64,000 nt of DNA from Clostridia bacterium (GCA_018432615.1 JAHDSQ010000011.1:1-64000), one strand, 5' to 3'. Counted from the stretch's first letter, positions 1 to 9,497 are shown. Numbers and translations: made by a program. The notes: generated by a model not told the origin, from the sequence alone.

Positions 1-289
1 ACATTTTTACCACCCCTGACAATGTTGTTATGTGCAAGCTTTTTTAGCCATATCGTGCATTTCCTTTGCACTTAATTATATCATTTTTCAGGGGAAAAGT
101 CTTATTTCATGCGGTTTTGCGGGTTATTCATTAGCCCCTAAATTAGACTCGAAAATAAACTTTAGAATAGCTAGCCTATCAATGCTTTGACATTAAAAAT
201 AATATGTTGGATTACATCTTTGCAATTTGGCATCATCTTATGAAAAACTGAATCTGATTTTAGTCTAATACAATACTCCTAAAACGATA

Positions 290-1582
290 CTATATTAAAT
301 TCATTTTTTTTGCTTTTGCCTTAAGTTCTAATCGGAAATCCGGATGAGATATTGCTATTAATTCATTCGTTCGCTGTTTGGCTGATTTTCCTCGTAATTG
401 TGCCACTCCATACTCAGTGACAATATAATTTACCTCATTTTTTCCGGTAGTAACATGAGCACCTAGTGCCAGTGTTGGAACAATTCTTGAAATCGTACCA
501 TTTTTAGCTGTGGATGGAAGCATTATAAAGGACTTGCCATCTTTTGAAATATTGGCAGCCCTTACGAAATCTAATTGTCCTCCTGAACCACTGTAAGGAA
601 TATAACCTAAACTTTCAGAACAACATTGTCCTAAAAAATCAACTTGTAAAGAACTATTTATACTAATTAATCTATTATTTTTACCAGCAATATATGGGTT
701 ATTGACAAAATCAACTGGATGCATTTCTACTATATTATTACGATGTATAAATTCATATAATTTCTTACTACCCAGTGCAAATGTAGAAATTATCTTACCT
801 GGCATGAAGTTTTTTTTTGTATTGGTTACAACTCCCGCTTCAACCAATGTTAAAATTCCGTCGCCTAGCATTTCACTATGCACACCTAATTCTCTTTTAT
901 TAACAAGTTTTGTCACTACCGCATTAGGAATAGCCCCAAATCCTACTTGAATTGTAGAACCATCCTCAATAAATTCGGATACATAATTAGCCATCTCCTC
1001 CTCAATCCTTCCAACTTTTGGAGGTTTTATTTCATACAATGGCCTATCATCTTCCACAACAGCTGTTACCTGCGAAACGTGGAGTAAATTATTCCCATAT
1101 GCATATGGGACGTTAGGATTAATCTCCAATATCACAGTTTTAGCTTTCTCGGCAGCCGCTAACGCATAATCTGTTCCTAAACTCACTGAAAAATATCCTT
1201 TTTTATCCATAGTAGAGGCTAACGTTGTGAAAACATCACACGAAATATAATCCCTTCGAATCAATTCCGGTATTTCACTGAGGTTAGTAGGAATAAAATC
1301 CATCCACCCTTCCTGTCCACCTTTACGAGTAGCAGAACCATAGTATAATGACATTTGTTGAATATTACCAACTGTTTCGTGATCATAATAATCAAAATGA
1401 AGTTGGGCTAAAATCTGACTGACTTTTACATTATTATAATTTCGGCGATATTTAGATAAAGTTTCTAAGATCGTTGGTGGTTCGCCAATCGACACAATTA
1501 TACTGTCCCCATTTTTAATTAATTTAACAGCTTGATCAGCAGAAATTAGTTTTCGTTTATATATTTCTTTATATATATTTAT
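290..1582 (-). CDS. Acetyl-CoA hydrolase/transferase family CoA-transferase (4-hydroxybutyrate/acetate type), start codon disrupted
   Basis: Family I CoA-transferase that moves CoA between acetyl- or succinyl-CoA and a carboxylic acid. The C-terminal half shows the family's GSGGQLDF motif, the VTEYGVAQLRGKS block with its glutamate, and the closing SHPDFR segment. Reading from the GTG at 1495 gives 401 residues and loses the N-terminal family block. Extending upstream recovers KEIYKRKLISADQAVKLIKNG in frame, and about 430 residues in total match the family's usual length. No ATG, GTG or TTG exists in that extension: the frame opens at an ATA (1582). A perfect AGGAGG (1599-1594) precedes an ATG at 1589 that is one base out of frame and meets TAA at once. 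It is the last gene of the HMG-CoA reductase/TRAP run. It may activate an imported acid or acetoacetate, which is inference. Confidence 0.85.
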   Translation of the reverse strand: MNIYKEIYKRKLISADQAVKLIKNGDSIIVSIGEPPTILETLSKYRRNYNNVKVSQILAQLHFDYYDHETVGNIQQMSLYYGSATRKGGQEGWMDFIPTNLSEIPELIRRDYISCDVFTTLASTMDKKGYFSVSLGTDYALAAAEKAKTVILEINPNVPYAYGNNLLHVSQVTAVVEDDRPLYEIKPPKVGRIEEEMANYVSEFIEDGSTIQVGFGAIPNAVVTKLVNKRELGVHSEMLGDGILTLVEAGVVTNTKKNFMPGKIISTFALGSKKLYEFIHRNNIVEMHPVDFVNNPYIAGKNNRLISINSSLQVDFLGQCCSESLGYIPYSGSGGQLDFVRAANISKDGKSFIMLPSTAKNGTISRIVPTLALGAHVTTGKNEVNYIVTEYGVAQLRGKSAKQRTNELIAISHPDFRLELKAKAKKMNLI

Positions 1583-1589
1583 TTTACAT

Positions 1590-2041
1590 GTCCCCTCCTG
1601 CCCTACTAAATTATAATTGTATATCCCGATATGAAATTTTCAAACCAGCGAATTGAACACTTTTTCTACAAATACTCTCCCATTGACAGTTAAAAGACCA
1701 CATGATAGCTTAAAAATTTGTTCGTAGACAAGACTGTGTAACACCGAGAGGTGACCCGTTTTCCGGAGAAAATTATGCTATTAACATCAAGTCCTCTGGA
1801 AAACCGAGCGATAAACTTCTAGAGTTTGAGGGCAGAACCTTCTATAGCCATAAAACTGTTTCGGATTATCCGTCAACAATACAACACCCTCTTTCATAGA
1901 GTATTTATCGTCGTAAATAATATTAGGATTCATACACAGTACGATATGAGATAGTATCCTATCTATGCAGGTCACCCCGGTTTTATAATGTCAAACATCT
2001 TCATATCTAATATTAATCCACGGAAGATAATCAGAATATAT
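1590..2041. other. Intergenic region without a convincing gene
   Basis: A 452-base AT-rich gap between two CoA-transferase genes on the same strand. It contains a Shine-Dalgarno sequence for the downstream gene (1594-1599) and a 62-codon minus-strand frame (1787-1975) with a GTG start, no clear ribosome binding site and no recognisable domain. I saw neither a sigma-54 -24/-12 match nor a strong sigma-A promoter here. It could hold a remnant of a lost gene. Confidence 0.4.
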
Positions 2042-3241
2042 TTATATGACACCTCTATCTCGAAGATCTTTTAATTCCTTAGGACCAATGCCTAAATATT
2101 TTTTATAAACTGTTTCATTGTGCTCCCCAATGTATGGTGCCGGCCCTATTGGCTCCGCTGGTGTTTCACTCATCTTAATTGGCTGCCCAATCATGCCAAT
2201 TTTGCCAACTGGGTACTCATATTCAAGAACCATTTCCCTTGCATTTACATGAGGATCTTTCACTACCTTTGATACATCATTAATCGGAGCTATTGGCAGT
2301 TTTTCTGCTAATCCTTCCATGAGTTCATTAATAGTATATTGTTTAATCCAATTTTCAAGTTTAGGTTTTACTCTTTTTTCATAAACATCTTTGACATTGC
2401 GTTTTTGCATTGTCTCAATCCCAGGTTCATTTGCAAATTCAGGTTCGCCAAAATATTCACATGCAATTTTCCATAATTTGTCCGTGTAACCCCCAAAAAA
2501 GATATATCCATCTTTTGCTTTGAAAGAACCATATGGCATTACAAATGGATGTTCATTACCCATCGGTTTTTGTATCGTACCTTCCATTATATAATTCGTA
2601 ACCATCGTTTCTGTTATCGCAAGAGTAGTATCAACCTGAGCGATATCAACGAATTGTCCTTTTCCAGTTTTCTTTACATGATGTAGAGCAGTAAGTAAAC
2701 CAATAGAAGCAAAAAGCGAAGCTGATAAGTCTCCAATAATTGTTCCTACACGAACAGGTGGTCTGTCTGGATATCCATTTATTGACCAAATACCACTTAT
2801 CGCTTGAGCTGAATTATCAAATGCCGGACGACTTGAATAGGGACTTTTATGTCCATATCCTGAAATTGCAACATATACTATTTTCGGATTAATAACTTTA
2901 AGCACTTCATAATCTAATCCTAATTTTTTCATTACACCCGGCCTATAGTTTTCTATTACAACGTCAGCTTTTTTTACTAATTTTTTAAATATATCTTTGC
3001 CTTCCGGTTCTTTTAGATTTAATGTAATCCCTTTTTTATTGCGATTATATTGAGCAAAATATCCACACATTTTCGACTCGCCTTCTCCGACATATGGAGT
3101 AAAGTTTCTTGCTTCATCTGGTGAATTTAATGACTCAACCTTAATGACCTCAGCCCCTAAATCAGCAAATATCATTGTACAAAAAGGACCAGCTGCATAT
3201 TTTGATAAATCAATAATGGTGATATCATTTAAAGGTTTCAT
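2042..3241 (-). CDS. CaiB/BaiF (class III) CoA-transferase
   Basis: The 399-residue product has the class III fold signature: N-terminal LNDITIIDLSKYAAGPFCTM, GAEVIKVE, YNRNKKGITLNLK, and VRVGTIIGDLSASLFA, whose aspartate is in the position of the catalytic Asp of formyl-CoA transferase. The C-terminal part has the usual VKDPHVNAREMV segment. These enzymes move CoA between carboxylates (formate/oxalate, carnitine, succinate/itaconate and others). The substrate cannot be read from sequence. Its place in the TRAP/MaoC/HMG-CoA reductase cluster suggests that it activates the imported acid. It starts at ATG behind a weak GGGAG and has 243 bases of AT-rich DNA upstream without a clear promoter. 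Confidence 0.93.
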   Translation of the reverse strand: MKPLNDITIIDLSKYAAGPFCTMIFADLGAEVIKVESLNSPDEARNFTPYVGEGESKMCGYFAQYNRNKKGITLNLKEPEGKDIFKKLVKKADVVIENYRPGVMKKLGLDYEVLKVINPKIVYVAISGYGHKSPYSSRPAFDNSAQAISGIWSINGYPDRPPVRVGTIIGDLSASLFASIGLLTALHHVKKTGKGQFVDIAQVDTTLAITETMVTNYIMEGTIQKPMGNEHPFVMPYGSFKAKDGYIFFGGYTDKLWKIACEYFGEPEFANEPGIETMQKRNVKDVYEKRVKPKLENWIKQYTINELMEGLAEKLPIAPINDVSKVVKDPHVNAREMVLEYEYPVGKIGMIGQPIKMSETPAEPIGPAPYIGEHNETVYKKYLGIGPKELKDLRDRGVI

Positions 3242-3484
3242 ATTTTACATCTCCCATTCATATTATTTTTATTTGTTAAGACCAATTTTTCTAACCTAAT
3301 AATAGCTTTCAAGCGTTTTCTTTTTTTCTCAACCCCAAAATGATTTTCCAAACAGGCTTTAGGCTATATCTGCCTATATATTTAAAAAAATCTTTTCGAC
3401 AAAATGAAAATACGTGACCTCTATTTTAGCACTTAAATATAAATTGTTGTTTTTATTAAATACTAAGACATTCTTCTTAACTCT

Positions 3485-4261
3485 TTACCTGTTTTTTATC
3501 GTATAGCTTTTTTGAAGTCCTTCCCTAACATCTACTTGTACACTATAAGGTGGTATCGGATAACGCAACCCATTTTTGCTTAAACTCTCCATTCCATCAA
3601 TAGCTTTTAATAAATCTTCTGGCGTAACTGTCATTAGCATCTCATCATCATTAACCCCAGAATATCTTCTTTCTCCAAAACACGGAAGTGACATGCTCGG
3701 TTTCCCAGTGGCAATAGCTCTTCCCCACGCGTCAGAACAAGTAGATTCTCCAACCACACTCCATTCAAATTTTTGAAAACCTGAATATTGTAAACCTGCA
3801 ATGAATATAAACATTTGACCAGGCGTTGCATAAAAAAGACAAACATCTGGTGGATTTAACCGATTTGAAGTAAGTGGAGAAACAACCATCGCTTCATATT
3901 TACCATAAGGAACATGATAATGAGCTCTTTGATGAGCTGCTGAATCTTCGTCTTTATCATACCAAACACCTGTATACATTTTCCCTCCAAGCCATTCCTC
4001 ATTTCGCGGAACTAGACCTAGGATTCCTGCGCACTGATTATCTGGAAAATTTTCTGGTGATACTCCAACTGTCCACCCCTGCCGAACAGCTTGCCCCACC
4101 GCTTGACAGGCAAGTATAATATTTTGGGGTATACGTATTTTTGGTATATTAATTAAATCCTCTTTTTTCTCTAATAACTTCATTCCTATTGGTACGTTTC
4201 TTAATTTCAATAACTTATTAAGCCTTCCTGTTATTTCCTTCCAATCGTATGAATTGTTCAT
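3485..4261 (-). CDS. DUF169 family protein
   Basis: A 258-residue soluble protein of the DUF169 (COG2043) family. Recognisable parts are the N-terminal NVPIGMKL stretch, the ACQAVGQAVRQGWTVG block, a central GKYEAMVVSPL segment, and a C-terminal half with several cysteines (ESTCSDAW, SLPCFGERR). The biochemical role of the family is not established. Members occur beside catabolic and metal- or redox-linked genes in anaerobes. Here it lies between the TRAP large permease and the CaiB gene with a good ribosome binding site (GGGGAGGAG), so it probably belongs to the same transcript. I assign no function. Confidence 0.85.
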   Translation of the reverse strand: MNNSYDWKEITGRLNKLLKLRNVPIGMKLLEKKEDLINIPKIRIPQNIILACQAVGQAVRQGWTVGVSPENFPDNQCAGILGLVPRNEEWLGGKMYTGVWYDKDEDSAAHQRAHYHVPYGKYEAMVVSPLTSNRLNPPDVCLFYATPGQMFIFIAGLQYSGFQKFEWSVVGESTCSDAWGRAIATGKPSMSLPCFGERRYSGVNDDEMLMTVTPEDLLKAIDGMESLSKNGLRYPIPPYSVQVDVREGLQKSYTIKNR

Positions 4262-4433
4262 AATTTCTCCTCCCCTATTTATAATTTTTGCGTCTCCTCT
4301 AAAATCAGGATGTTTTTATCCAGTTACCAAACCCACGTAAGCTTAAGAAACCAACTATTCATCATAGTTCTATTGATTCACATGTCTAAATACCCATTTA
4401 TATTGCCGCTCTATATAAAATTAGTGCTTTTCA

Positions 4434-5714
4434 TCATTTCAGCGCATACGGTAAAAATGTGCTGATCTTTGGAATTAAAATAAATATTACCAGAGCTACA
4501 ATATATGAAATAAGATAAGGAACAACTTCTCTAGTCACTTCGTCCACCGGTGCATTGCAAACTCCTGATGCAATATATATGGATAACCCAAATGGTGGTG
4601 TTATTTGTCCTATTTGCATACATAGAATAAGCACTACGTTAAAATGTAGCAAATCCACTCCTGATGCTATTAACGCAGGATAAACGATAGGTACAGTTAA
4701 ATAAAGTATCGGTAGCGAATCCATGAAACAACCTAAAACTAAGAATAACAAAGAAACAACAAAAATTAACATTGTCTTACTTAATCCCAGGCTAAGAATC
4801 CATGCGCTTACATTTTGCGGAATCTTTGCATATGTAATAGGATTAGCAAAAAGCATCGCGCTAGCCACCAAAATAAAAATCATAGCATTAGTATTAACAG
4901 TATTAAATAGTGATTGTTTGAATTTCCCCCAGTCCAAGGTCCTATATATTAACCCACTTATAAGAAAAGCATATGCTACGCCCAGTGCTGCTGCCTCTGT
5001 TGGTGTAACAAAACCAGAATATATCCCCCCCAAAACTGCAACTGGCATTAATAAAGCAGGAATACTCATTAAAAAGGCCTTTTTCTTGTATTCTGAGGTT
5101 TGCATATGATCAGATATCTTAACTGTAATACCTTTAGGACTATTTCTATAACTTACAACAATTAGAAGCAATCCTAGCAAAATTCCAGGTACTATCCCGG
5201 AAATAAACAGTTCACCAACATCCCTTTGCACTAACGAACCGTAGACTATCATATATATACTTGGCGGTATCATCTGTCCTAATGTTGAGGATGCGGCTAA
5301 TAGTCCTGCACAAAATCTATTGCTGTAACCTGCTTTCCTCATTTCAGGAACCGAGAGTTCGGCTACCCCTGCTAAAGTTGCAGCAGAAGAACCTGTTATC
5401 GCTGCATAAACCATACTAACTACCACTGCAGTTATAGGTAAACCTGCCCTTTTTTTCCCGAAAATAGAATTTACAAAATTATAAATGTATTCGGATGGCC
5501 CACAAGAAGCCATAATATTGCCTGCCAACAAAAAGAATGTTACGGCTGTTAAAGTAAAACTATCAATACCTCCAAAAAAAGTAGTTGGTATATTAATTGT
5601 TGTGGACCCTATTGATAACAACAAAAGGAAAATAGCACCTGTAGACAGTGCAACCCATATTGGAATACCTATCACAAACAATACTAGTGTTCCTATCAAT
5701 CCTATAATTAACAT
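4434..5714 (-). CDS. dctM: TRAP transporter large permease (DctM-like)
   Basis: A 426-residue hydrophobic protein with about 12 predicted membrane segments. It shows DctM hallmarks: AAITGSSAATLAGVAELSVPEM near residue 110, LGQMIPPSIYMIVYG near 150, VTPTEAAALGVAYAF near 235 and ITPPFGLSIYIASGV near 375. This is the ion-coupled transport subunit of a tripartite ATP-independent periplasmic transporter working with the DctQ and DctP proteins encoded just upstream. The spacing to dctQ is 34 bases. TRAP systems import organic acids; with HMG-CoA reductase in the same run, mevalonate or a related hydroxy acid is a plausible load, which is inference. Confidence 0.95.
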   Translation of the reverse strand: MLIIGLIGTLVLFVIGIPIWVALSTGAIFLLLLSIGSTTINIPTTFFGGIDSFTLTAVTFFLLAGNIMASCGPSEYIYNFVNSIFGKKRAGLPITAVVVSMVYAAITGSSAATLAGVAELSVPEMRKAGYSNRFCAGLLAASSTLGQMIPPSIYMIVYGSLVQRDVGELFISGIVPGILLGLLLIVVSYRNSPKGITVKISDHMQTSEYKKKAFLMSIPALLMPVAVLGGIYSGFVTPTEAAALGVAYAFLISGLIYRTLDWGKFKQSLFNTVNTNAMIFILVASAMLFANPITYAKIPQNVSAWILSLGLSKTMLIFVVSLLFLVLGCFMDSLPILYLTVPIVYPALIASGVDLLHFNVVLILCMQIGQITPPFGLSIYIASGVCNAPVDEVTREVVPYLISYIVALVIFILIPKISTFLPYALK

Positions 5715-5748
5715 TATCTATCTAACACCTCCTTGTCCTTAAAATAAT

Positions 5749-6243
5749 TTATTTTTTTATCTGTTGTAGTTTTCGTAATAAATCAATAAACCTTAGTATA
5801 CAAAATACAAACATTACAGCCATTGATATTGGGATAGTGGCATAAGGCAAGTAGAGTGGAAACGCTAAGCTAGCTGTTTTTGCGCCAATAGAACTCCTTA
5901 CTAGGTCAATACTATAAAGAAATATTAAAAACGAACATATTGTAGAAAATATGTTTTCAATTAAATAATAATAATACTTGCTTTTAATATTTTTTATCTT
6001 TGAAGGTACTAAATCCATAACAATATGTTTGCCATTAAAAATCATTGGACCGCTTCCTAATAAAGCTGCAAAAATTACTAAGTATCTTATAAGCTCCTCC
6101 CCCCACTCAGGAGAATAACCAATCAAGTAACGCGAAAGTGTTATGAAAAACACAAGGACTGCTGCAAACATTATTTCTATTCCTGCAACAACATTTATAA
6201 CTTTTGATATTTTTTCTACTGCAACACTAGTATTAAAATTCAT
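5749..6243 (-). CDS. dctQ: TRAP transporter small permease (DctQ-like)
   Basis: The 164-residue protein has four predicted membrane helices and the family pattern: an arginine/tyrosine-rich loop after helix 2 (TLSRYLIGYSPEWGEELIRY) and NGKHIVMDLVP before helix 3. DctQ is the small membrane subunit that pairs with DctM. The gene sits between dctP and dctM, as is usual. It is separated from dctP by 176 bases that contain a 13-bp inverted repeat. Confidence 0.93.
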   Translation of the reverse strand: MNFNTSVAVEKISKVINVVAGIEIMFAAVLVFFITLSRYLIGYSPEWGEELIRYLVIFAALLGSGPMIFNGKHIVMDLVPSKIKNIKSKYYYYLIENIFSTICSFLIFLYSIDLVRSSIGAKTASLAFPLYLPYATIPISMAVMFVFCILRFIDLLRKLQQIKK

Positions 6244-6309
6244 GTTTAGTGTACACCCCCCTCTTATTTTTAATAATCAAAATGTACTTTTGCAAATATA
6301 AGCATTACA

Positions 6310-6399
6310 TCACATGACGAGGTTTAACGCAATCATAAACATAATTAAATTTCAGCTGTTTTTATCTCAACATTCTTCCGTTTTCCCCTCGTCATGTGA
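6310..6399. repeat. 13-bp perfect inverted repeat with a 64-base loop between dctP and dctQ
   Basis: TCACATGACGAGG (6310-6322) is the exact reverse complement of CCTCGTCATGTGA (6387-6399). In the minus-strand transcript it lies just after the dctP stop. No good U-tract follows, so it is more likely a stability or processing element that keeps the solute-binding protein mRNA abundant relative to the permease mRNA than a full terminator. A protein-binding site is the alternative. Confidence 0.6.
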
Positions 6400-6419
6400 C
6401 ACATTAAGAAATTATTTTT

Positions 6420-7496
6420 TTATTTTTTTAATTCGTCACCCACCCTAATGACCTCATCAACTAATTTCTGAGCTTCTGACCCTGCTGCTTCTACGTACAT
6501 CTTAATCGCATCTTCGCGAATGTTGTTGTAATTGGCCCAATCTTCTAATTCATCATCCGGAATTAAATAAACTTTTACACCATACTCACTTTGAAGTTTT
6601 TCTAACGCTTCTTTCTCTAATTTTGCAGTTTCCGTATTAGCGTACTCTATTGCCTTGGGCATTACCTTTGTTTGAATTATATCCTGCAGGTCTTCAGGCA
6701 AAGAATCCCACCAGTCAAGATTAACAATCAAAGGAATATCGTAACATCTGACATTTGTAGCTGTTAAATAATCTGTAATCCATTTTGCATCGTAGGAATG
6801 TAAAGTCGCACTTTGAAGACCATCTACAATTCCTTGAGTTAATGCCACAGGCACTTCTGGACCAGCAACAGTCACAGCGTTTGCACTTAATTTATCCAGT
6901 ACAAGTTTGCCGAACATGCCACCCGGATGCCTAACTTTCAATCCAGCCATATCCTCAGGTTTTTTAATTTCACGTGCATTGTTTCCTAATATATAGTGCC
7001 CGTATTGAGTATTTAAAACCCCTAGCCTGTATATGCCTTTTTCTATTAATTTTTCCCTTAATGTTGTTTCAATCAGACTATCCCATTGGTTTAAAATGTC
7101 ATATTGCTCTGAATCTCCCGGTTTGGTGTTCCAGAGAAAGGGCAAAGTGTATATTGCCGCTAAAGGTTCAATTGCCTCCACCATTCCTTCTATACTCAAA
7201 GCAGCTTCAACTGTTCCGCTCTGAACCATGCCCACTTCCTTATCTATTGTACCCAACTGGGAATTAGGATAAATATCTACAATCACTCGGCCATTTGTTT
7301 CCTTCTCAACTAATTCCTTGAAATATATTGAATTGCGGCCATGTTGTGTTGTGTCAGGATAGGAGTGCGCAAGCTTCATTGTATATACCTTTTCCTCATT
7401 AGGCGACGTTTCTGCAACCTCTTTTGAACATCCCGGGAGAACTAACGCAACAACACATAAAAACACTAGTAGAGTAAATAATACTTTTTTCTTCAT
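6420..7496 (-). CDS. dctP: TRAP transporter solute-binding lipoprotein (DctP-like)
   Basis: The 358-residue protein has a lipoprotein signal (MKKKVLFTLLVFL..., lipobox LPGC, Cys about residue 23) and a DctP core: YTMKLAHSYPDTTQHG, NSQLGTIDKEVGMVQSG, and a central GLKVRHPGG in which the conserved arginine that pairs with the ligand carboxylate is present. EVPVALTQGIVDGLQSA marks the second lobe. It captures the substrate outside the membrane for DctQM. The ATG follows a clear GGAGGG. An 86-base gap separates it from the upstream MaoC gene. Confidence 0.95.
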   Translation of the reverse strand: MKKKVLFTLLVFLCVVALVLPGCSKEVAETSPNEEKVYTMKLAHSYPDTTQHGRNSIYFKELVEKETNGRVIVDIYPNSQLGTIDKEVGMVQSGTVEAALSIEGMVEAIEPLAAIYTLPFLWNTKPGDSEQYDILNQWDSLIETTLREKLIEKGIYRLGVLNTQYGHYILGNNAREIKKPEDMAGLKVRHPGGMFGKLVLDKLSANAVTVAGPEVPVALTQGIVDGLQSATLHSYDAKWITDYLTATNVRCYDIPLIVNLDWWDSLPEDLQDIIQTKVMPKAIEYANTETAKLEKEALEKLQSEYGVKVYLIPDDELEDWANYNNIREDAIKMYVEAAGSEAQKLVDEVIRVGDELKK

Positions 7497-7582
7497 TAAC
7501 TTCCCTCCTGTTTTTTAATAATATTGTATTATTTAGTTAAGTAATACTCATGATTCCTATTATCACCCTCCTTATAAGTTTT

Positions 7583-8005
7583 TTATTTTTCGCGGGCAGG
7601 CATAGTAACCGCAGTCCCCGTTATTACCACTTTCCCATCCTGGTTTGTACATGTAGTTTTTAAGGTCAATCTGTTTTTTTCTTCGTTCTTTTCAATAACT
7701 TCTACCTCTGCAGTAATTACGTTACCTATAAATACCGGATATTTAAATTCTATATCTTGACTTACATAAATTGAGCCTGCTCCAGGCAGTTCACTTCCTA
7801 AAAGTCCTGCCATTAGGCTCACCCCGAATAGCCCCTGAGCGATACGTCTTCCAAATCTTGTATTTCGCGCATATTCTTCGTTAATATGAATAGGATTCAT
7901 ATCACCTGTATTGCCAGCGAAAACCAGGAGTGCACCTTCAGTTATTTCACGTGATATCGAAGCTTTTTGCCCTATCTTGATATCTCGCATCGTTAAACAT
8001 TTCAT
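7583..8005 (-). CDS. MaoC-like (R)-specific enoyl-CoA hydratase
   Basis: A single hot-dog domain of 140 residues. It carries the hydratase motif FAGNTGDMNPIHINEEYA, with the Asp and His of the active site, followed by RFGRRIAQGLFG. Enzymes with this motif add water to, or remove it from, CoA-bound 2-enoyl/3-hydroxyacyl substrates. I chose the ATG at 8005 because AAGGAGTG lies directly upstream; a longer frame opens at a TTG (8050) without such a site. In context it could hydrate 3-methylglutaconyl-CoA to HMG-CoA or dehydrate a 3-hydroxyacyl-CoA. That assignment is inference. Confidence 0.88.
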   Translation of the reverse strand: MKCLTMRDIKIGQKASISREITEGALLVFAGNTGDMNPIHINEEYARNTRFGRRIAQGLFGVSLMAGLLGSELPGAGSIYVSQDIEFKYPVFIGNVITAEVEVIEKNEEKNRLTLKTTCTNQDGKVVITGTAVTMPAREK

Positions 8006-8050
8006 AATATCACTCCTTAAACATATTTTATTAAAGCACCACAAACCCAA

Positions 8051-9316
8051 TTATTTCTTTGTTAATTCTTTTATCAATTCCTGTGCGTAATCCATTCTGA
8101 CTTTTTTCTCTTTAACCATAACCTCTACTACCTGATCGAGAATATCGGCGGTGGCACCGGCCATAATCGCCACATTTCTAGCATGCAACGACATATGTCC
8201 TCTCTGGATGCCTTCGGTTGCCAGAGCGCGCATGGCAGCAAGGTTCTGTGCCAATCCCACGGCGGCAATCACTTCTCCCAATTCAGCGGCGGATTTAACC
8301 CCGAGTATTTTTACAGCAATCTTTGCTATTGGATGCACCTTGGTTGCCCCTCCTACCAAACCAACGGCCATGGGTATTTCAATCGAACCAACCAAATTGC
8401 CTTCCTCATTCTTTTCCCAAGTTGTTAAAGGACGGTAAACCCCGGTCCTGGCAGCATAACAGTGAGCGCCGGACTCAATGGCCCTTGTATCATTGCCTGT
8501 TGCAGTGACTATTGGAGTAATCCCGTTCATAATGCCCTTATTATGAGTAACCGCCCGATATGGATCAGCATCAGCAAAGGCATAGGCCGCTAACACCCCA
8601 TCCACGACCTCCTCGCCTCCCAGCGCATTCTTTGTTATTTCTGCACGAGCCCGAACCAGTCTTTTGTCCGCCAAATTAGAAAGAATGCGAAGATAAACAC
8701 GCCCTCCGGTGATTCTTTCCACATACGGTGCAACGGCTTCTGCCATTGTATTTACAGTGTTTGCTCCCATTGCATCTAATGTATTGACAACTAAATGTAA
8801 AACCACCATTGGTCCAACAAGAGAATCAAGAACCCTAACCTCCAGATCCTTCATGCCTCCACCCAAAGAAATAAGCATGGGGTCTTTTTCATTAGCAATC
8901 TTAATAATCTCTTCTTTGTTCTCCAATATTTTCAGTTTTGTATTAAATGGATCTTTAACATTAACCACTTGTACTTGAGCCATCATAATAGAACCGGTAT
9001 TGCTCGCAAAGAAACCTCCCGCTTCCCGGGCCATTTTGGCGGCATTACTGGCTGCAGCAACCACTGAAGGTTCTTCTATAGCCATGGGAATTAAGTATTC
9101 TTTCCCGTTAATCATGAAGTTAAGAGCCACACCCACGGGTAATTGAAATGCACCAACTACGTTTTCGATCATATGGTCTGCTTGGGAAATATTAAGTCCT
9201 CCTGTATCCAACATAGACTTTTGTTCTTCTGCTGTTAGATTGGCAAACTCTGCTACTTCCTTCAGTCTCTCCTCGACCGTTAACTTATAAAACCCCGAGA
9301 AACTACTTGTTTTCAT
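8051..9316 (-). CDS. mvaA: Class II hydroxymethylglutaryl-CoA reductase (degradative type)
   Basis: The 421-residue enzyme interconverts mevalonate and HMG-CoA. Its whole layout fits class II reductases such as the catabolic one of Pseudomonas mevalonii: ENVVGAFQLPVGVALNF (51-67), IEEPSVVAAAS with the catalytic Glu (about 81), DAMGANTVNTMAEAVAP (181-197), HNKGIMNGITP with catalytic Lys260, GNDTRAIESGAH with Asp276, and GHMSLHARN with the catalytic His near 378. It is the first gene behind a sigma-54 promoter. Neighbours include a TRAP importer, two CoA-transferases and HMG-CoA lyase, and no HMG-CoA synthase or mevalonate kinase is nearby, which favours oxidation of mevalonate over isoprenoid synthesis. 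Its base composition looks richer in G+C than the transporter genes downstream. Confidence 0.96.
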   Translation of the reverse strand: MKTSSFSGFYKLTVEERLKEVAEFANLTAEEQKSMLDTGGLNISQADHMIENVVGAFQLPVGVALNFMINGKEYLIPMAIEEPSVVAAASNAAKMAREAGGFFASNTGSIMMAQVQVVNVKDPFNTKLKILENKEEIIKIANEKDPMLISLGGGMKDLEVRVLDSLVGPMVVLHLVVNTLDAMGANTVNTMAEAVAPYVERITGGRVYLRILSNLADKRLVRARAEITKNALGGEEVVDGVLAAYAFADADPYRAVTHNKGIMNGITPIVTATGNDTRAIESGAHCYAARTGVYRPLTTWEKNEEGNLVGSIEIPMAVGLVGGATKVHPIAKIAVKILGVKSAAELGEVIAAVGLAQNLAAMRALATEGIQRGHMSLHARNVAIMAGATADILDQVVEVMVKEKKVRMDYAQELIKELTKK

Positions 9317-9398
9317 AAATTAATCCTTCCCTTCTTTAATAATTTAAAAAAGCCCTTTCTCTTGAAGATATCCTAGCAATAACATTCACCCACATAAC

Positions 9399-9416
9399 TT
9401 GCAATTCACATGCCAA
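9399..9416 (-). promoter_or_regulatory. Sigma-54 (-24/-12) promoter for the HMG-CoA reductase operon
   Basis: On the minus strand the site reads TTGGCATGTGAATTGCAA: TGGCA and TTGC with exactly ten bases between the invariant GG and GC. The predicted start is near 9389, giving a leader of about 70 bases before the ATG at 9316. The nearby sigma-54 activator gene supports it. Confidence 0.82.
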
Positions 9417-9497
9417 GATAGCAAAAAAACGATATTTAGACAGGGCACTGCGTTTTTGATAAAAAACCTTTTTTCAAAAAAGGCTTTTGTTTACCTT

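Noticed and set aside
1787-1975. 62-codon minus-strand frame between two CoA-transferase genes
   Set aside because: GTG start without a clear ribosome site, no recognisable motif, and in an AT-rich gap. Kept only as a possible gene remnant.
9467-9483. CCTTTTTT-C-AAAAAAGG palindrome read as a terminator
   Set aside because: No gene ends nearby on either strand and the stem is mostly A-T; more likely a flexible or curved segment in the regulatory region.
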